Positions 7,492 to 14,925 of a stretch of DNA of 35,895 nt are shown here, in pieces (position 1 is the first letter of the stretch; each line of letters starts with the position of its first letter). Origin of the DNA: Nitriliruptoraceae bacterium (GTDB lineage: Bacteria > Actinomycetota > Nitriliruptoria > Nitriliruptorales > Nitriliruptoraceae). The notes below the pieces were generated by a model that worked only from the letters and a program-made list of their open reading frames with translations, was not told the origin of the DNA and made no database searches. Location: the NCBI GenBank assembly GCA_003558435.1, contig PWLR01000242.1, forward strand, positions 1-35,895, in the 5' to 3' direction. The translations under genes and the position numbers were made by a program.

Positions 7492-8227
7492 GTTGGCGAT
7501 CGCGTTGCTCGGCGGCGAGGACCTGGCCGGACCGCTCTCGGAGCGGACCGGCGTGCCCGTCACGGCCACCGACGTCGACACCCACCTCGACGTCGCCCAT
7601 CGTCTGGGTCTCGGTGGGGCGCTGGTCGTGGGGTTGGCGAGCGTTCCGTGGCCGGTGTCGCCGGAGCTCCACGCCGAGGGTTCCGCGTCGTTGCCCGCCT
7701 ACACCGGGGTCGTGTCGTGGCATGCCCTGCCGGCGCTGCTGGACGCCCTGGCGCAGGCCGCGGCGCCCGGCGCGAAGTCCGGCGCACACGTGCTGATCAC
7801 GGCTCCCGACCCCGGTCCCGAAACGGAGCCGGGTGATCTGGTCTTCCTGCGCGAGGTGGCCGAGGGCATCGCGGCCCGGGTCGAGTTGGCATCGCGATCC
7901 GTCGCCTGGCGTGGGGACACCCGCACCCCGACGGCCGTCGATGCGCTGACCTCGTTGGTCGAAGCCCACGGACGCCGCGACATCATCGAGGTGCCGGTCT
8001 CGCCCGGGCTGAGTGCGGACCCGGACCTGGCCGCGACCGCCGAACGGCTCGGTGCCCGCCTGATCTGCGTCGATCTCGGCCGTGCGACCCTGCTCGATCT
8101 GTTGACCACGGTGGTGCGGACCGTCGCGGGGTACGAGGACGCGTTCGGTCCGGAGGACCTCGATGCCGACGAGGTCGGTCACGAGGCCGATCTGCCCGAC
8201 CTGCCCGATGGGCCGGCCGGACCGTGA
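7484..8227 (+). CDS. Ferrochelatase-like protein lacking the usual catalytic residues
   Basis: A 247-residue protein with no obvious annotation, encoded between hemE and coproporphyrinogen oxidase with overlaps on both sides (8 bp and 4 bp). By eye its second half follows the ferrochelatase pattern. VLITAPDPG (103-111) sits where ferrochelatases have a TAHSIP-like catalytic-histidine segment. SRSVAWRGDTRTP (137-149) takes the place of the QSRSGPP-PW segment. DIIEVPVSPGLSADPDL (166-182) takes the place of the VPIGFVSDHMEVLYDLD segment. The metal-binding His and the following Glu are therefore absent. It is shorter than actinobacterial ferrochelatases (about 340 residues). I infer a non-catalytic paralogue, perhaps a porphyrin-binding partner of its neighbours. 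An unrelated CbiX-like fold remains possible. The tail is Asp/Pro-rich. Confidence 0.6.
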   Translation: MAELAIALLGGEDLAGPLSERTGVPVTATDVDTHLDVAHRLGLGGALVVGLASVPWPVSPELHAEGSASLPAYTGVVSWHALPALLDALAQAAAPGAKSGAHVLITAPDPGPETEPGDLVFLREVAEGIAARVELASRSVAWRGDTRTPTAVDALTSLVEAHGRRDIIEVPVSPGLSADPDLAATAERLGARLICVDLGRATLLDLLTTVVRTVAGYEDAFGPEDLDADEVGHEADLPDLPDGPAGP

Positions 8228-9717
8228 GCGCCGCCGGGAAGGCCGAAGGACCGGACCAGCACGCCGCTGCGGGGGCCGGCCACGCACCCGCCGAGGCTCG
8301 GGCGGGCCGGCCGAGGGTCGCGGTGATCGGTGCCGGTCTGACCGGCCTCGCGACCGCCTACCACCTGCGTGACGAGGCGGAGGTCACGGTGTTCGACGCC
8401 GCCGAACGGGTCGGCGGGCAGATCCTCACGAGCGAGCTGGCGGGGGCCCCGCTCGACGTCGGGGCGGACGCGTTCCTGGCGCGGCAACCGGAGGCCGAGG
8501 CCCTGGTCCGGTCGGTGGGCTTCGGTGACGACGACCTGGTCGCCCCCGCCACGGGTCGCGTCCATCTCTGGGTCGGTGGACGCCTGCGACCACTGCCCGA
8601 CGCCACCGTGTTGGGGGCGCCGACCTCGTTGCGCGCCGTCGCGAGGAGCCGCGCTCTCGGTCCCGCCGGGCTCGTGCGGGCAGCCGCGGAGCCGCTGCTG
8701 CCGCGCCGCCACGTCGCCGGCGACCGCAGCGTGGCCGATCTGATCGGCGAACGGTTCGGCCGCGAGGTCGTGCAGACCCTGGTGGAGCCGCTGCTCGGTG
8801 GGGTCTACGCCGGGGATACGGAGCTGCTCTCGGCATCGGCGACCGTGCCGCCCGTGTGGGCGGCGGCACGGGATCACCGGTCGCTGACCGCGGGACTGCG
8901 GGCACACCGCGCGCGGACCGCCGGCGACGCCCGACCCGTGTTCCTCACCCTGCGCCAGGGCTTGGGCGCCTTGACCGGTCGACTGCGCGACCACCTCGGT
9001 GACCGGGTCCGGACGGGCACCCGGGTCACCGGACTGGCGCGCGTGGGGAGCCGGTGGACGCTCACGACGGTGGCCGCGGCCCCCACCCTCGCCGAGGGTC
9101 GGCCGGGAACCGTCACCTACGACGCGGTGGTGCTGACCGTGCCCGCGGTCGTGGCGGCGGACCTCCTGCGAACGATCGACGCCGAGGTCGCGCGTGAGTT
9201 CGCGGGTATCCGGACCGCCTCGGTCGGGGTGATCGCGCTGGCCTACGACCCGGCCGATGCGCGTTCGGTCCCCGATGGCAGCGGGGTGCTGGTGCCGAAG
9301 TCCGAAGGTCGGCTGGTCAAGGCCGTGACGGTCAGTTCACGCAAGTGGCCCCACCATCACGACCACGACGGATCGTTCCGGCTGCGGGCCTCGGTCGGCC
9401 GGGTGGACGATCCGGCGGCACTCGAACTCGACGACGCGACGTTGGCCGAACGTGTCGATGCCGAGGTCCGGTTGGCGTTGCGCCTGCGGCATCCGGCGAA
9501 GGAGCGCACCGTGGTGCGGTGGCCGGGAGCCCTGCCGCAGTACGAGGTCGGCCACCTCGCCCGTGTGGACCGCATCCGGTACGCACTCGCTGAGCGGTTG
9601 CCCGGTCTGCAGATCGGGGGTGCCTCGCTCGATGGTGTCGGGCTGGCAGCGAGGGCACGCGACGCGGGACGCCTCGCGCACGAGGTCCGTCATCACCTGG
9701 GGACGAGCGTGCGGTGA
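8224..9717 (+). CDS. hemY: Coproporphyrinogen III oxidase (HemY/CgoX family)
   Basis: FAD enzyme that oxidises coproporphyrinogen III to coproporphyrin III in the Gram-positive heme pathway (older name protoporphyrinogen oxidase). The 497-residue product has a ~30-residue disordered N-terminus, then the Rossmann motif VIGAGLTGLATAYHL with GAGLTG at 36-41 and ERVGGQI at 61-67. Family segments include LLGGVYAGDTELLSASATVP and the C-terminal GLQIGGASLDGVGLAARARDAGRLA. The GTG start overlaps the previous stop (GTGA). An HemQ/ChdC and a canonical ferrochelatase, needed to finish heme, are not in the window. Catalysis of the copro- rather than protoporphyrin step is inferred from the actinobacterial setting. 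Confidence 0.92.
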   Translation: MSAAGKAEGPDQHAAAGAGHAPAEARAGRPRVAVIGAGLTGLATAYHLRDEAEVTVFDAAERVGGQILTSELAGAPLDVGADAFLARQPEAEALVRSVGFGDDDLVAPATGRVHLWVGGRLRPLPDATVLGAPTSLRAVARSRALGPAGLVRAAAEPLLPRRHVAGDRSVADLIGERFGREVVQTLVEPLLGGVYAGDTELLSASATVPPVWAAARDHRSLTAGLRAHRARTAGDARPVFLTLRQGLGALTGRLRDHLGDRVRTGTRVTGLARVGSRWTLTTVAAAPTLAEGRPGTVTYDAVVLTVPAVVAADLLRTIDAEVAREFAGIRTASVGVIALAYDPADARSVPDGSGVLVPKSEGRLVKAVTVSSRKWPHHHDHDGSFRLRASVGRVDDPAALELDDATLAERVDAEVRLALRLRHPAKERTVVRWPGALPQYEVGHLARVDRIRYALAERLPGLQIGGASLDGVGLAARARDAGRLAHEVRHHLGTSVR

Positions 9718-10427
9718 TGGCCCGACCGACCGACGAACCCGGTCCGGCACCGATGGCGCGTGCCAGGGCCGGTCATGGGCTCTCCGTGCTGCTGCTCCGG
9801 CATGCGTGGGCGCTGGACCGTGGGCAGTGGGAGGGCGCGGATCGGCGGCGCCCGCTGAGCGGCCGTGGGCGGGCCCAGGCGCAAGCGTTGCCGGGACACC
9901 TCGCCGCTCTCGGGGTGAGACCGGTGATGCTGGTGGCGACACCCACCGAGCGCAGTGCGGCGACGCTCCGTCCCCTGGCCCGGATCCGTGGACTGCCGGT
10001 GCACGAGGACGAGCGGTTCACCGATGTCCCGGCGCCGTTGTGTTGCGACGATGGCTGGGGGAGCGCAGCCTGGCTGGCCGTGCGGGCCATGGCGGGGTTG
10101 GACCAGGCGGTGCGACGGGCCGTGAGCCTCGTGGTCGAGCCCGAAGGGCGCGGCAGCGACGACCGCAACGACCAGACCGTCGGCCACGACACCGACAGCT
10201 CGGATCGTGAGGTGCGGGCGGTGGTCGTCTGCAGCCACGGCGAGACGCTCCCGGCGCTCCTGGCCGGTCTGGGGGCGAGAGACGGCTGGCGACTCGAGCG
10301 GGGTCCTGACGTCAGCCGGAAGACGATGCCGAAGGGTGGCGGGTGGTTGCTGTCGCCGGTCTCGGACCGGGTCGTGGTCATCGACCCCCCGGTGATCCCC
10401 GAAACCACGGATCCCGGCGGCGTCTGA
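9717..10427 (+). CDS. Histidine phosphatase family protein (MutT1 C-domain-like)
   Basis: A 236-residue member of the phosphoglycerate-mutase-like histidine phosphatases. The catalytic RHA is at residues 28-30 in LLLRHAWA, followed by RRRPLSGRGRAQAQAL, and a second motif SHGETLPALL supplies the later catalytic His and Glu. The order RHA, then RPL-GR-QA, then VSRKTMPKGGGWLL near the end closely resembles the C-terminal phosphatase half of mycobacterial MutT1, here without a Nudix half. A Ser/Asp-rich insertion precedes the second motif. ATG at 9717 overlaps the hemY stop by one base (TGATG). A nucleotide or sugar phosphate is a plausible substrate; a role in heme synthesis is not evident. Confidence 0.8.
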   Translation: MARPTDEPGPAPMARARAGHGLSVLLLRHAWALDRGQWEGADRRRPLSGRGRAQAQALPGHLAALGVRPVMLVATPTERSAATLRPLARIRGLPVHEDERFTDVPAPLCCDDGWGSAAWLAVRAMAGLDQAVRRAVSLVVEPEGRGSDDRNDQTVGHDTDSSDREVRAVVVCSHGETLPALLAGLGARDGWRLERGPDVSRKTMPKGGGWLLSPVSDRVVVIDPPVIPETTDPGGV

Positions 10428-10433
10428 CCACGC

Positions 10434-11141
10434 TCAGCCCGGCACGGTGCCCGGCACGGTGCCCGGCTCGAGCAGCTCGGGTCCGTCGTTGCGTACCGAG
10501 TTGACCCGATCGGTGATCGCGGTGGCTCGGAGCTTGGGCGCACCCAGTGCGCTGACCGTCTCCAGCAGGTGTGGGGCCTCGTCGGGGTCGGCGGTGAGCC
10601 AATCCCGCCACAGTGTCGGGGGCAGGATCACAGGCATGCGGTGGTGGATGCGTTCCATCTCGCCTCGTGCATCGGTCGTCACGATCGCCGTGCTGAACAG
10701 CGGATCCGCATCGGGTGTCTGCGGGTCGCGCCAGGACGACCAGATACCGGCGAACGCCAGGGGCTCGCCCGACGGGTCGGCGAGGTGGAACGGTTGTTTC
10801 TTGGCGCCTTCGTCCCGGGCCTGCCATTCGTAGAAGCCGTCGGCGGGCAGCAGGCACCGCCTCCGTGCGAAACTGGGCGCGAACATCCGCGAGGTGGCGA
10901 CCGTTTCGATGCGTGCGTTGATCGGCTGGGGGGTGCCCTTGAGCTGTTTCGCCCACCGCGGCACGAAGCCCCACCGGAGCGTGCCCAGTCGCCGGGTCCG
11001 AGTATCGTCCAGTACGGCATAGACGGGTGTCGACGGCGCCACGTTGTAGCGTTCACCGAGCGGTTCCGTACGGATCTCGTCCACCTCGAAACGCTCGGCG
11101 AGCTGGTTCGGGTCGGAGAGGGACACGTAGCGGCCGCACAT
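10434..11141 (-). CDS. yedK: SRAP-domain abasic-site crosslinking protein (YedK/HMCES)
   Basis: SRAP protein (SOS-response-associated peptidase family), which uses Cys2 to form a thiazolidine crosslink with abasic sites in single-stranded DNA and protect them. The 235-residue product begins MCGRY. N75 (PINAR), E105 (GFYEW) and H166/H167 (IHHRMP) match the catalytic set, with Cys2, Asn75 and Glu105 at the same numbers as the E. coli protein. The C-terminus is a short Pro-Gly-Thr-Val repeat encoded by a duplicated 12-bp unit (10440-10463). It ends six bases from the convergent phosphatase gene. It has no Shine-Dalgarno; a -10 hexamer six bases upstream suggests a leaderless mRNA. Confidence 0.94.
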   Translation of the reverse strand: MCGRYVSLSDPNQLAERFEVDEIRTEPLGERYNVAPSTPVYAVLDDTRTRRLGTLRWGFVPRWAKQLKGTPQPINARIETVATSRMFAPSFARRRCLLPADGFYEWQARDEGAKKQPFHLADPSGEPLAFAGIWSSWRDPQTPDADPLFSTAIVTTDARGEMERIHHRMPVILPPTLWRDWLTADPDEAPHLLETVSALGAPKLRATAITDRVNSVRNDGPELLEPGTVPGTVPG

Positions 11142-11147
11142 GGGTCG

Positions 11148-11153
11148 AGCTTA
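11148..11153 (-). promoter_or_regulatory. -10 element of yedK (leaderless)
   Basis: TAAGCT on the minus strand lies exactly six bases before the yedK ATG. With no ribosome site present, transcription probably starts at the A of the ATG. No SOS-type palindrome is visible. Confidence 0.5.
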
Positions 11154-11378
11154 GCTTCCGGGGCAGGACCTGCTCCGAGGTGGGCGATTGACCTGTCCAG
11201 CCGGGCGGGGCGCCCTGCGAGGTACATCGTCCTCGGCGGCGTAGTGTCCGTGGGGAACGCCCGGGGTCCTGCTCGTCCACGATGTGCTCGTGGCCGCCCC
11301 GCAACCAGCTGTCGCCCACCTCACCGAACCCGCCCTCCGCCTTCTCGGCCTCGAGCCACCACCGGACAGGAGTCGCAC

Positions 11379-13040
11379 GTGGAGCCGGACCCGTCGTCGC
11401 GCGCCGCCGCCCGGCGGATCGTCGAGGAAGTGCTCGCCGAGCATGCCGCCCGAGCTGCCCCCTTGGACGGCGTGGCACCCGTCACGATCGTGGAACGCCC
11501 GGATACCCCGGCGTGGCGAGCAGCCCGGCGGATCGTCGAGGAGACACTGGCGGAACATGCGGCCCGGGCCATGATCCCGCCGAAGATCCGCGTCGAGGTG
11601 GTCGTCGACCTGGACGAGTACGGCGTCGAGGTGTTGGTCGATCTCGATGAATCCCGGCCGAGCTCTGACCAGCGGGTGGGTCCGGACACCGCGGAGGATG
11701 GCCCGGAACCCGCCGTGGTGAGCGTGGTTGCGCCGATCGAGCGCGACGTGACTCCCGCGAGATCCGCCCGACGCATCGTGCAGTCGGTGCTCGACGATCA
11801 CGGTGTCGACCCGGAATCGGCGGGCACGCGCCCCGAAACGCCGATGGCCTTCGAGATCGATCCCGACCCCGATCCGCTCCCCGAGCCGGTGGGGTCGTCG
11901 GCGGACGAGGGAACCGCCGTGGTCCTGACCGGGTCCGGGTCCGGACCGACCGGGTCACATGCCGAGTCGACCGAGCCCGAGCCCGAACCCGAACCCGGAC
12001 CGACGGTGGACGGGGCATCACCCGAGGCCGCGGGCGATCCGGAGGACATGGCCGGGGCGGTCGTGCCGATCGACGACGCGCTGGTGCGCGCCGCGATACC
12101 AGATCGGTTGTTCGCTGCAGACCCGGACCCGGTGGAGGCTGCCGTAGCGATCGACGGGCCGACCGAGGGACCGGCACCCGACGCAACGCCCTCGCTCGAG
12201 GATCCACCACCCCCACCTATGACGGCGACATCTCGCCCGCCCTCGCTCGCCGCACCGGACGCCCCGGTAACCATCGCGTCCCGGATCGTCGCGGAGGTGC
12301 TGGCCGAGCGTGCCCAGGCAGCCCTGGACGCCCGCGACCCCGAGCCCGAGCCCGACCCCGAGCCCGAGCCCGACCCCGAGCCCGCGGTCGCCCCGGCCGC
12401 GACCGACGCATCCGACCTGCCGGCGGAGCCACGTGACCTGCCGGCGGAGCCAGGTGACCTACCGGATCGACCGGTGGAGCTCCCGGGAGCGACCGAGACG
12501 CTCGTGCTCGATACCGGGACCGGGGCGCAGCGCGTTCCGGCGGCGTCGGCGTCCTCGCCGGCGCCGGTCTCGGAACCGGACCGGGGTAGCGACCCTGCGG
12601 TGGATCCCGACGCCAGCGCCGCCGAGCAGCTCGAGGAGCTCGAGGAGCTCGAGGAGCGTCCACCGGGTGCCGCCAACGGGCGCGTGCCGGCGATGAACAC
12701 ACCGGATGGAGCCGATCCCGGGTCGTCGGCCGGGCTGTTGACCGTGGAGGCCGCGCCCGAGGACGTGCGGGTGCTCGACCAGGTCGCCCACGACCCGCAG
12801 GTCGAGCACCTGCCGGCAGAGGCGGTGGAGGACGAGCTCTGGGCGGACGAGCCATCGTCGGCCATCGTCGCGGAGGACGACCTCGCCGCACAGGACGAGT
12901 ACGGCCAGTGGCCCGACCCCATCGTGCCGCCTCGGCGGACGGGGCGATGGCTGATCACGACGGTGCTCGGCGCCGTGTCGCTGGCCTTCTTGCTGCCGCT
13001 GGCCATCGGTGCGCTACGCGACCTGGTGTCGTTCTCCTGA
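11379..13040 (+). CDS. Tail-anchored acidic protein with four 16-residue helix repeats
   Basis: I recognise no family. The 553-residue product starts at GTG with AGGAG six bases upstream. It carries four copies of an amphipathic motif with consensus ARRIVEEVLAEHAARA: residues 11-26, 49-64, 130-145 (diverged) and 300-315. Between them lie acidic, Pro/Glu/Asp-rich linkers with EPEPEP and DPEPEP runs, and a VEVVVDLDE/VEVLVDLDE pair at 72-91. A single hydrophobic segment (about 524-543, WLITTVLGAVSLAFLLPLAIGAL) ends ten residues from the C-terminus, so the bulk should be cytoplasmic and membrane-tethered. An EELEELEE run near 410-420 may form a short coiled coil. The repeats suggest a multivalent scaffold that docks one partner several times; that is inference. 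The 237 bp before it contain no gene. Confidence 0.8.
   Translation: MEPDPSSRAAARRIVEEVLAEHAARAAPLDGVAPVTIVERPDTPAWRAARRIVEETLAEHAARAMIPPKIRVEVVVDLDEYGVEVLVDLDESRPSSDQRVGPDTAEDGPEPAVVSVVAPIERDVTPARSARRIVQSVLDDHGVDPESAGTRPETPMAFEIDPDPDPLPEPVGSSADEGTAVVLTGSGSGPTGSHAESTEPEPEPEPGPTVDGASPEAAGDPEDMAGAVVPIDDALVRAAIPDRLFAADPDPVEAAVAIDGPTEGPAPDATPSLEDPPPPPMTATSRPPSLAAPDAPVTIASRIVAEVLAERAQAALDARDPEPEPDPEPEPDPEPAVAPAATDASDLPAEPRDLPAEPGDLPDRPVELPGATETLVLDTGTGAQRVPAASASSPAPVSEPDRGSDPAVDPDASAAEQLEELEELEERPPGAANGRVPAMNTPDGADPGSSAGLLTVEAAPEDVRVLDQVAHDPQVEHLPAEAVEDELWADEPSSAIVAEDDLAAQDEYGQWPDPIVPPRRTGRWLITTVLGAVSLAFLLPLAIGALRDLVSFS
11409..12323 (+). repeat. Four copies of a 48-bp coding repeat (RIV-helix)
   Basis: Units at 11409-11456, 11523-11570, 11766-11813 and 12276-12323 encode the 16-residue helix. 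Units 1 and 2 differ at seven synonymous positions but only one amino acid (V to T), which points to constraint on protein sequence rather than recent DNA duplication. Confidence 0.8.
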
Positions 13041-13076
13041 ACGAGGCCACCCCTCGCCGAGTCGAGCGTGTCGCGA

Positions 13077-13640
13077 TCACACCGTCCAGACGTCCTCGAA
13101 CCACGGGACTTCCTCCGGGACCGGTCCGGGCGGGGGGAAGTGTTCGGCGGCATCGGGTACCAGGTCGAGGGTGAACACGACCCCGTCGCCGCTCGGGAAG
13201 CGAACCGCCAGGTCGGGCCGTCGCACGAAACCCGATCCCTCGTACAGCCGGTGTGCTCGGGTCATCCACGCCATCGAGGTGATGATCACACGACGGCAAC
13301 CCCGGGCCCGGGATCGGGCGAGGCAGGCTTCGACGAGCGCCCGCCCGACCCCCCTGCCCTCAGCGTGCGGTGCGACGGCCAGCACCCGGAATCCGGCGTC
13401 GCCGTCGTCGACCGCTCGTCCCTCCCACTGGTCATCGCCGGGCAGGACGTAGGTGACCGTCCCGACGATACGATCGTCCAACTCGGCGACCAACAACGCC
13501 GTACAGCCATCGATACGCGCGGACGGGTCGGCCAGGAACGTGCGGTACTCGCCTTCTATCCGCCCGTAGCCGTCGTAGCCGGCCAAGGTGATGGCGCCCA
13601 CGTCCTCCACTTCGTCCCATCGCATCGGTCGGACGATCAT
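13077..13640 (-). CDS. GNAT family N-acetyltransferase
   Basis: Acetyl-CoA-dependent acyltransferase, 187 residues from ATG 13640. The acetyl-CoA loop is FRVLAVAPHAEGRGVGRALVEACL near residues 84-107, preceded by the ALLVAELDDRIVGTVTYV strand pair and followed by RAHRLYEGSGFVRRPD, the usual C-terminal element. The N-terminus MIVRPMRWDEVEDV fits the family start. However, the ATG lacks a ribosome site, whereas an in-frame GTG at 13709 has GAGGT six bases upstream and would add 23 residues. It lies downstream of the LON-domain gene on the same strand, 151 bp away. Substrate unknown. Confidence 0.88.
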   Translation of the reverse strand: MIVRPMRWDEVEDVGAITLAGYDGYGRIEGEYRTFLADPSARIDGCTALLVAELDDRIVGTVTYVLPGDDQWEGRAVDDGDAGFRVLAVAPHAEGRGVGRALVEACLARSRARGCRRVIITSMAWMTRAHRLYEGSGFVRRPDLAVRFPSGDGVVFTLDLVPDAAEHFPPPGPVPEEVPWFEDVWTV

Positions 13641-13791
13641 CCGATCGTGGGCGTGTGAGGTCAGGATGCCACCGCGTGTACGGGCGGCCTCGATGCTGGG
13701 ACGTGGCACGAGCGACCTCGGGAGGAAGCGACGGGAAAGGCGGGCAGGAGTCGAACGGTGAGTCTGGCATACCGCGGTGGGACGGGAGCCC

Positions 13792-14421
13792 TCAGCCGTC
13801 GTCGGTCTCCTCGTGGATCCGGAACTCGAAGGCTTCGGTGAGTCCGATGAGGAGCTCGTCCACGAGCTCGAGCCGATCCAGACATCGGTCGGTCGCGAGC
13901 ACCCGTTGCGCGTCGAAGGGGTTGAGGGGGGCCATGACCGCCGCCTGCCAGCAGGCCACCTCGGGATCATCCGCCAGATCGAAGGTGGAGGGGACCCCGT
14001 CCTCGCCCAACTCGGACTGCATGGCCAGGACACGACGAAGACGTGGCACGAGTTGCTCGACGCGGTCCATGACTTGCCCGTCGGCGTGGTCGTCGGGCAG
14101 GTCGACCACCTCGGCGATCGGGTACGGAGCATCCGGCAGCCACCGTTCGACGCGGATGCGACGGGTGCCGACGCCGATCGCCAGCCATCGTCCGTCGTCC
14201 ATCTCCTCGGCCTGCAGGACCTTGGCGACGGTGCCGACGTCGGTGCGGAGGTCACCTCCGCCCACCTCGTGGCCACGGGAGATCAGGGTGACGCCGAACT
14301 CACGGTCCGACTCCAACACGTCGTGGATCAGGGCCCGGTAACGGGGTTCGAAGATGTGCAACGGCAGGACCATGTGCGGGAACAGCACGGTTCCCAGGGG
14401 GAACATGGGAAGCTCGCGCAT
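13792..14421 (-). CDS. LON substrate-binding (N-terminal) domain protein
   Basis: A 209-residue protein consisting only of the substrate-recognition domain of Lon protease, with no AAA+ or peptidase module. The start MRELPMFPLGTVLFPHMVLPLHIFEPRYR is the family hallmark, followed by FGVTLISRGHEVGGGD and the VGTVAKVLQAEEMDDGRW strand. The length is typical for stand-alone LON-domain proteins, whose role is poorly known and may involve binding unfolded substrates. GGAG lies five bases before the ATG. The gene is divergent from the pterin dehydratase, and a 15-bp tandem repeat lies between the two starts. Confidence 0.92.
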   Translation of the reverse strand: MRELPMFPLGTVLFPHMVLPLHIFEPRYRALIHDVLESDREFGVTLISRGHEVGGGDLRTDVGTVAKVLQAEEMDDGRWLAIGVGTRRIRVERWLPDAPYPIAEVVDLPDDHADGQVMDRVEQLVPRLRRVLAMQSELGEDGVPSTFDLADDPEVACWQAAVMAPLNPFDAQRVLATDRCLDRLELVDELLIGLTEAFEFRIHEETDDG

Positions 14422-14463
14422 GGGGACTCCGGCGTCGTGGATGGGTCGAGGGTGATCAGGTTC

Positions 14464-14493
14464 ACGGTGTCACGTTGAACGGTGACACGTTGA
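14464..14493. repeat. Tandem 15-bp repeat, candidate operator
   Basis: Two adjacent 15-bp units (14464-14478 and 14479-14493) are identical except for one central base: ACGGTGWCACGTTGA. Each contains a small palindrome GTGWCAC. It lies 43 bases upstream of the LON-domain start and 116 bases from the pterin dehydratase start. Confidence 0.6.
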
Positions 14494-14596
14494 TCCGGGT
14501 CCGATGGGTTCGCCACCGGGGCGGTCGTGGGTCGGTGGTGGATGTCCTGTCGGCCGGTGCCCGGGTGCTGGCCTGGCCAGGTCGTGCGCAACGTGG

Positions 14597-14602
14597 TACC
14601 CC
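14597..14602 (+). promoter_or_regulatory. -10-like element of the pterin dehydratase gene (leaderless)
   Basis: TACCCC sits exactly six bases before the ATG at 14609 and there is no ribosome site, matching the layout of the other leaderless candidates here. The last base departs from TANNNT. Confidence 0.4.
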
Positions 14603-14608
14603 GTCAGC

Positions 14609-14905
14609 ATGAACACACTTCACGACGACACCGTCCGAACCGCGCTCGAGGACCTCGACGGGTGGGAGCTCACGGGCGACCGCATCCGCCGTGAGCTCAG
14701 TTTCCCGGGTTTCCGGGAAGCGATCGACTTCATCGTGAGGGTCGCCGACCTCGCGGAGGCCGCCGATCACCACCCGGAACTCCACAACGTGTACTCCGGT
14801 GTGACGATCGAGCTCACCAGCCACGATGCCGGTGGCGTCACGGAGCGGGACATCTCGTTGGCGCGGGCCATCGACGACGTGGTCCATCCCGATGGGCCTG
14901 CCTGA
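14609..14905 (+). CDS. 4a-hydroxytetrahydrobiopterin (pterin carbinolamine) dehydratase
   Basis: Small 98-residue enzyme that dehydrates 4a-hydroxy-tetrahydropterins formed by aromatic amino acid hydroxylases. The PCD motif is complete: ADHHPELHNVYSGVTIEL (52-69), then TSHDAGGVTERDISLA (70-85), with catalytic H54, H55 and H72. The ATG has no Shine-Dalgarno and appears leaderless. No phenylalanine hydroxylase is in the window. In actinobacteria such proteins are often found without it, so the physiological pterin is uncertain. It converges on the metalloprotease gene 20 bases away. Confidence 0.94.
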   Translation: MNTLHDDTVRTALEDLDGWELTGDRIRRELSFPGFREAIDFIVRVADLAEAADHHPELHNVYSGVTIELTSHDAGGVTERDISLARAIDDVVHPDGPA

Positions 14906-14925
14906 GCCGGTTCGTCGCCCGGAGC

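Noticed and set aside
6310-7581. 423-codon minus-strand frame across hemE
   Set aside because: It mirrors a clearly conserved enzyme and shows only Arg/Asp/Gly-rich shadow composition.
10440-10463. Duplicated CCCGGCACGGTG unit as a possible terminator
   Set aside because: It lies inside the yedK coding sequence and encodes a Pro-Gly-Thr-Val repeat; there is no T-run. A role for the convergent phosphatase transcript is possible but unsupported.
12340-12384. Direct GAGCCCGAGCCC-type repeats suggestive of a CRISPR or VNTR
   Set aside because: They are short in-frame Glu/Asp-Pro codon runs without unique spacers; no CRISPR array is present in the window.
11798-13153. 451-codon minus-strand frame opposite the scaffold protein
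   Set aside because: Its Ser/Gly-rich composition is the complement of the Glu/Asp/Pro linkers; the plus strand has the ribosome site, the protein-level repeat conservation and the membrane tail.
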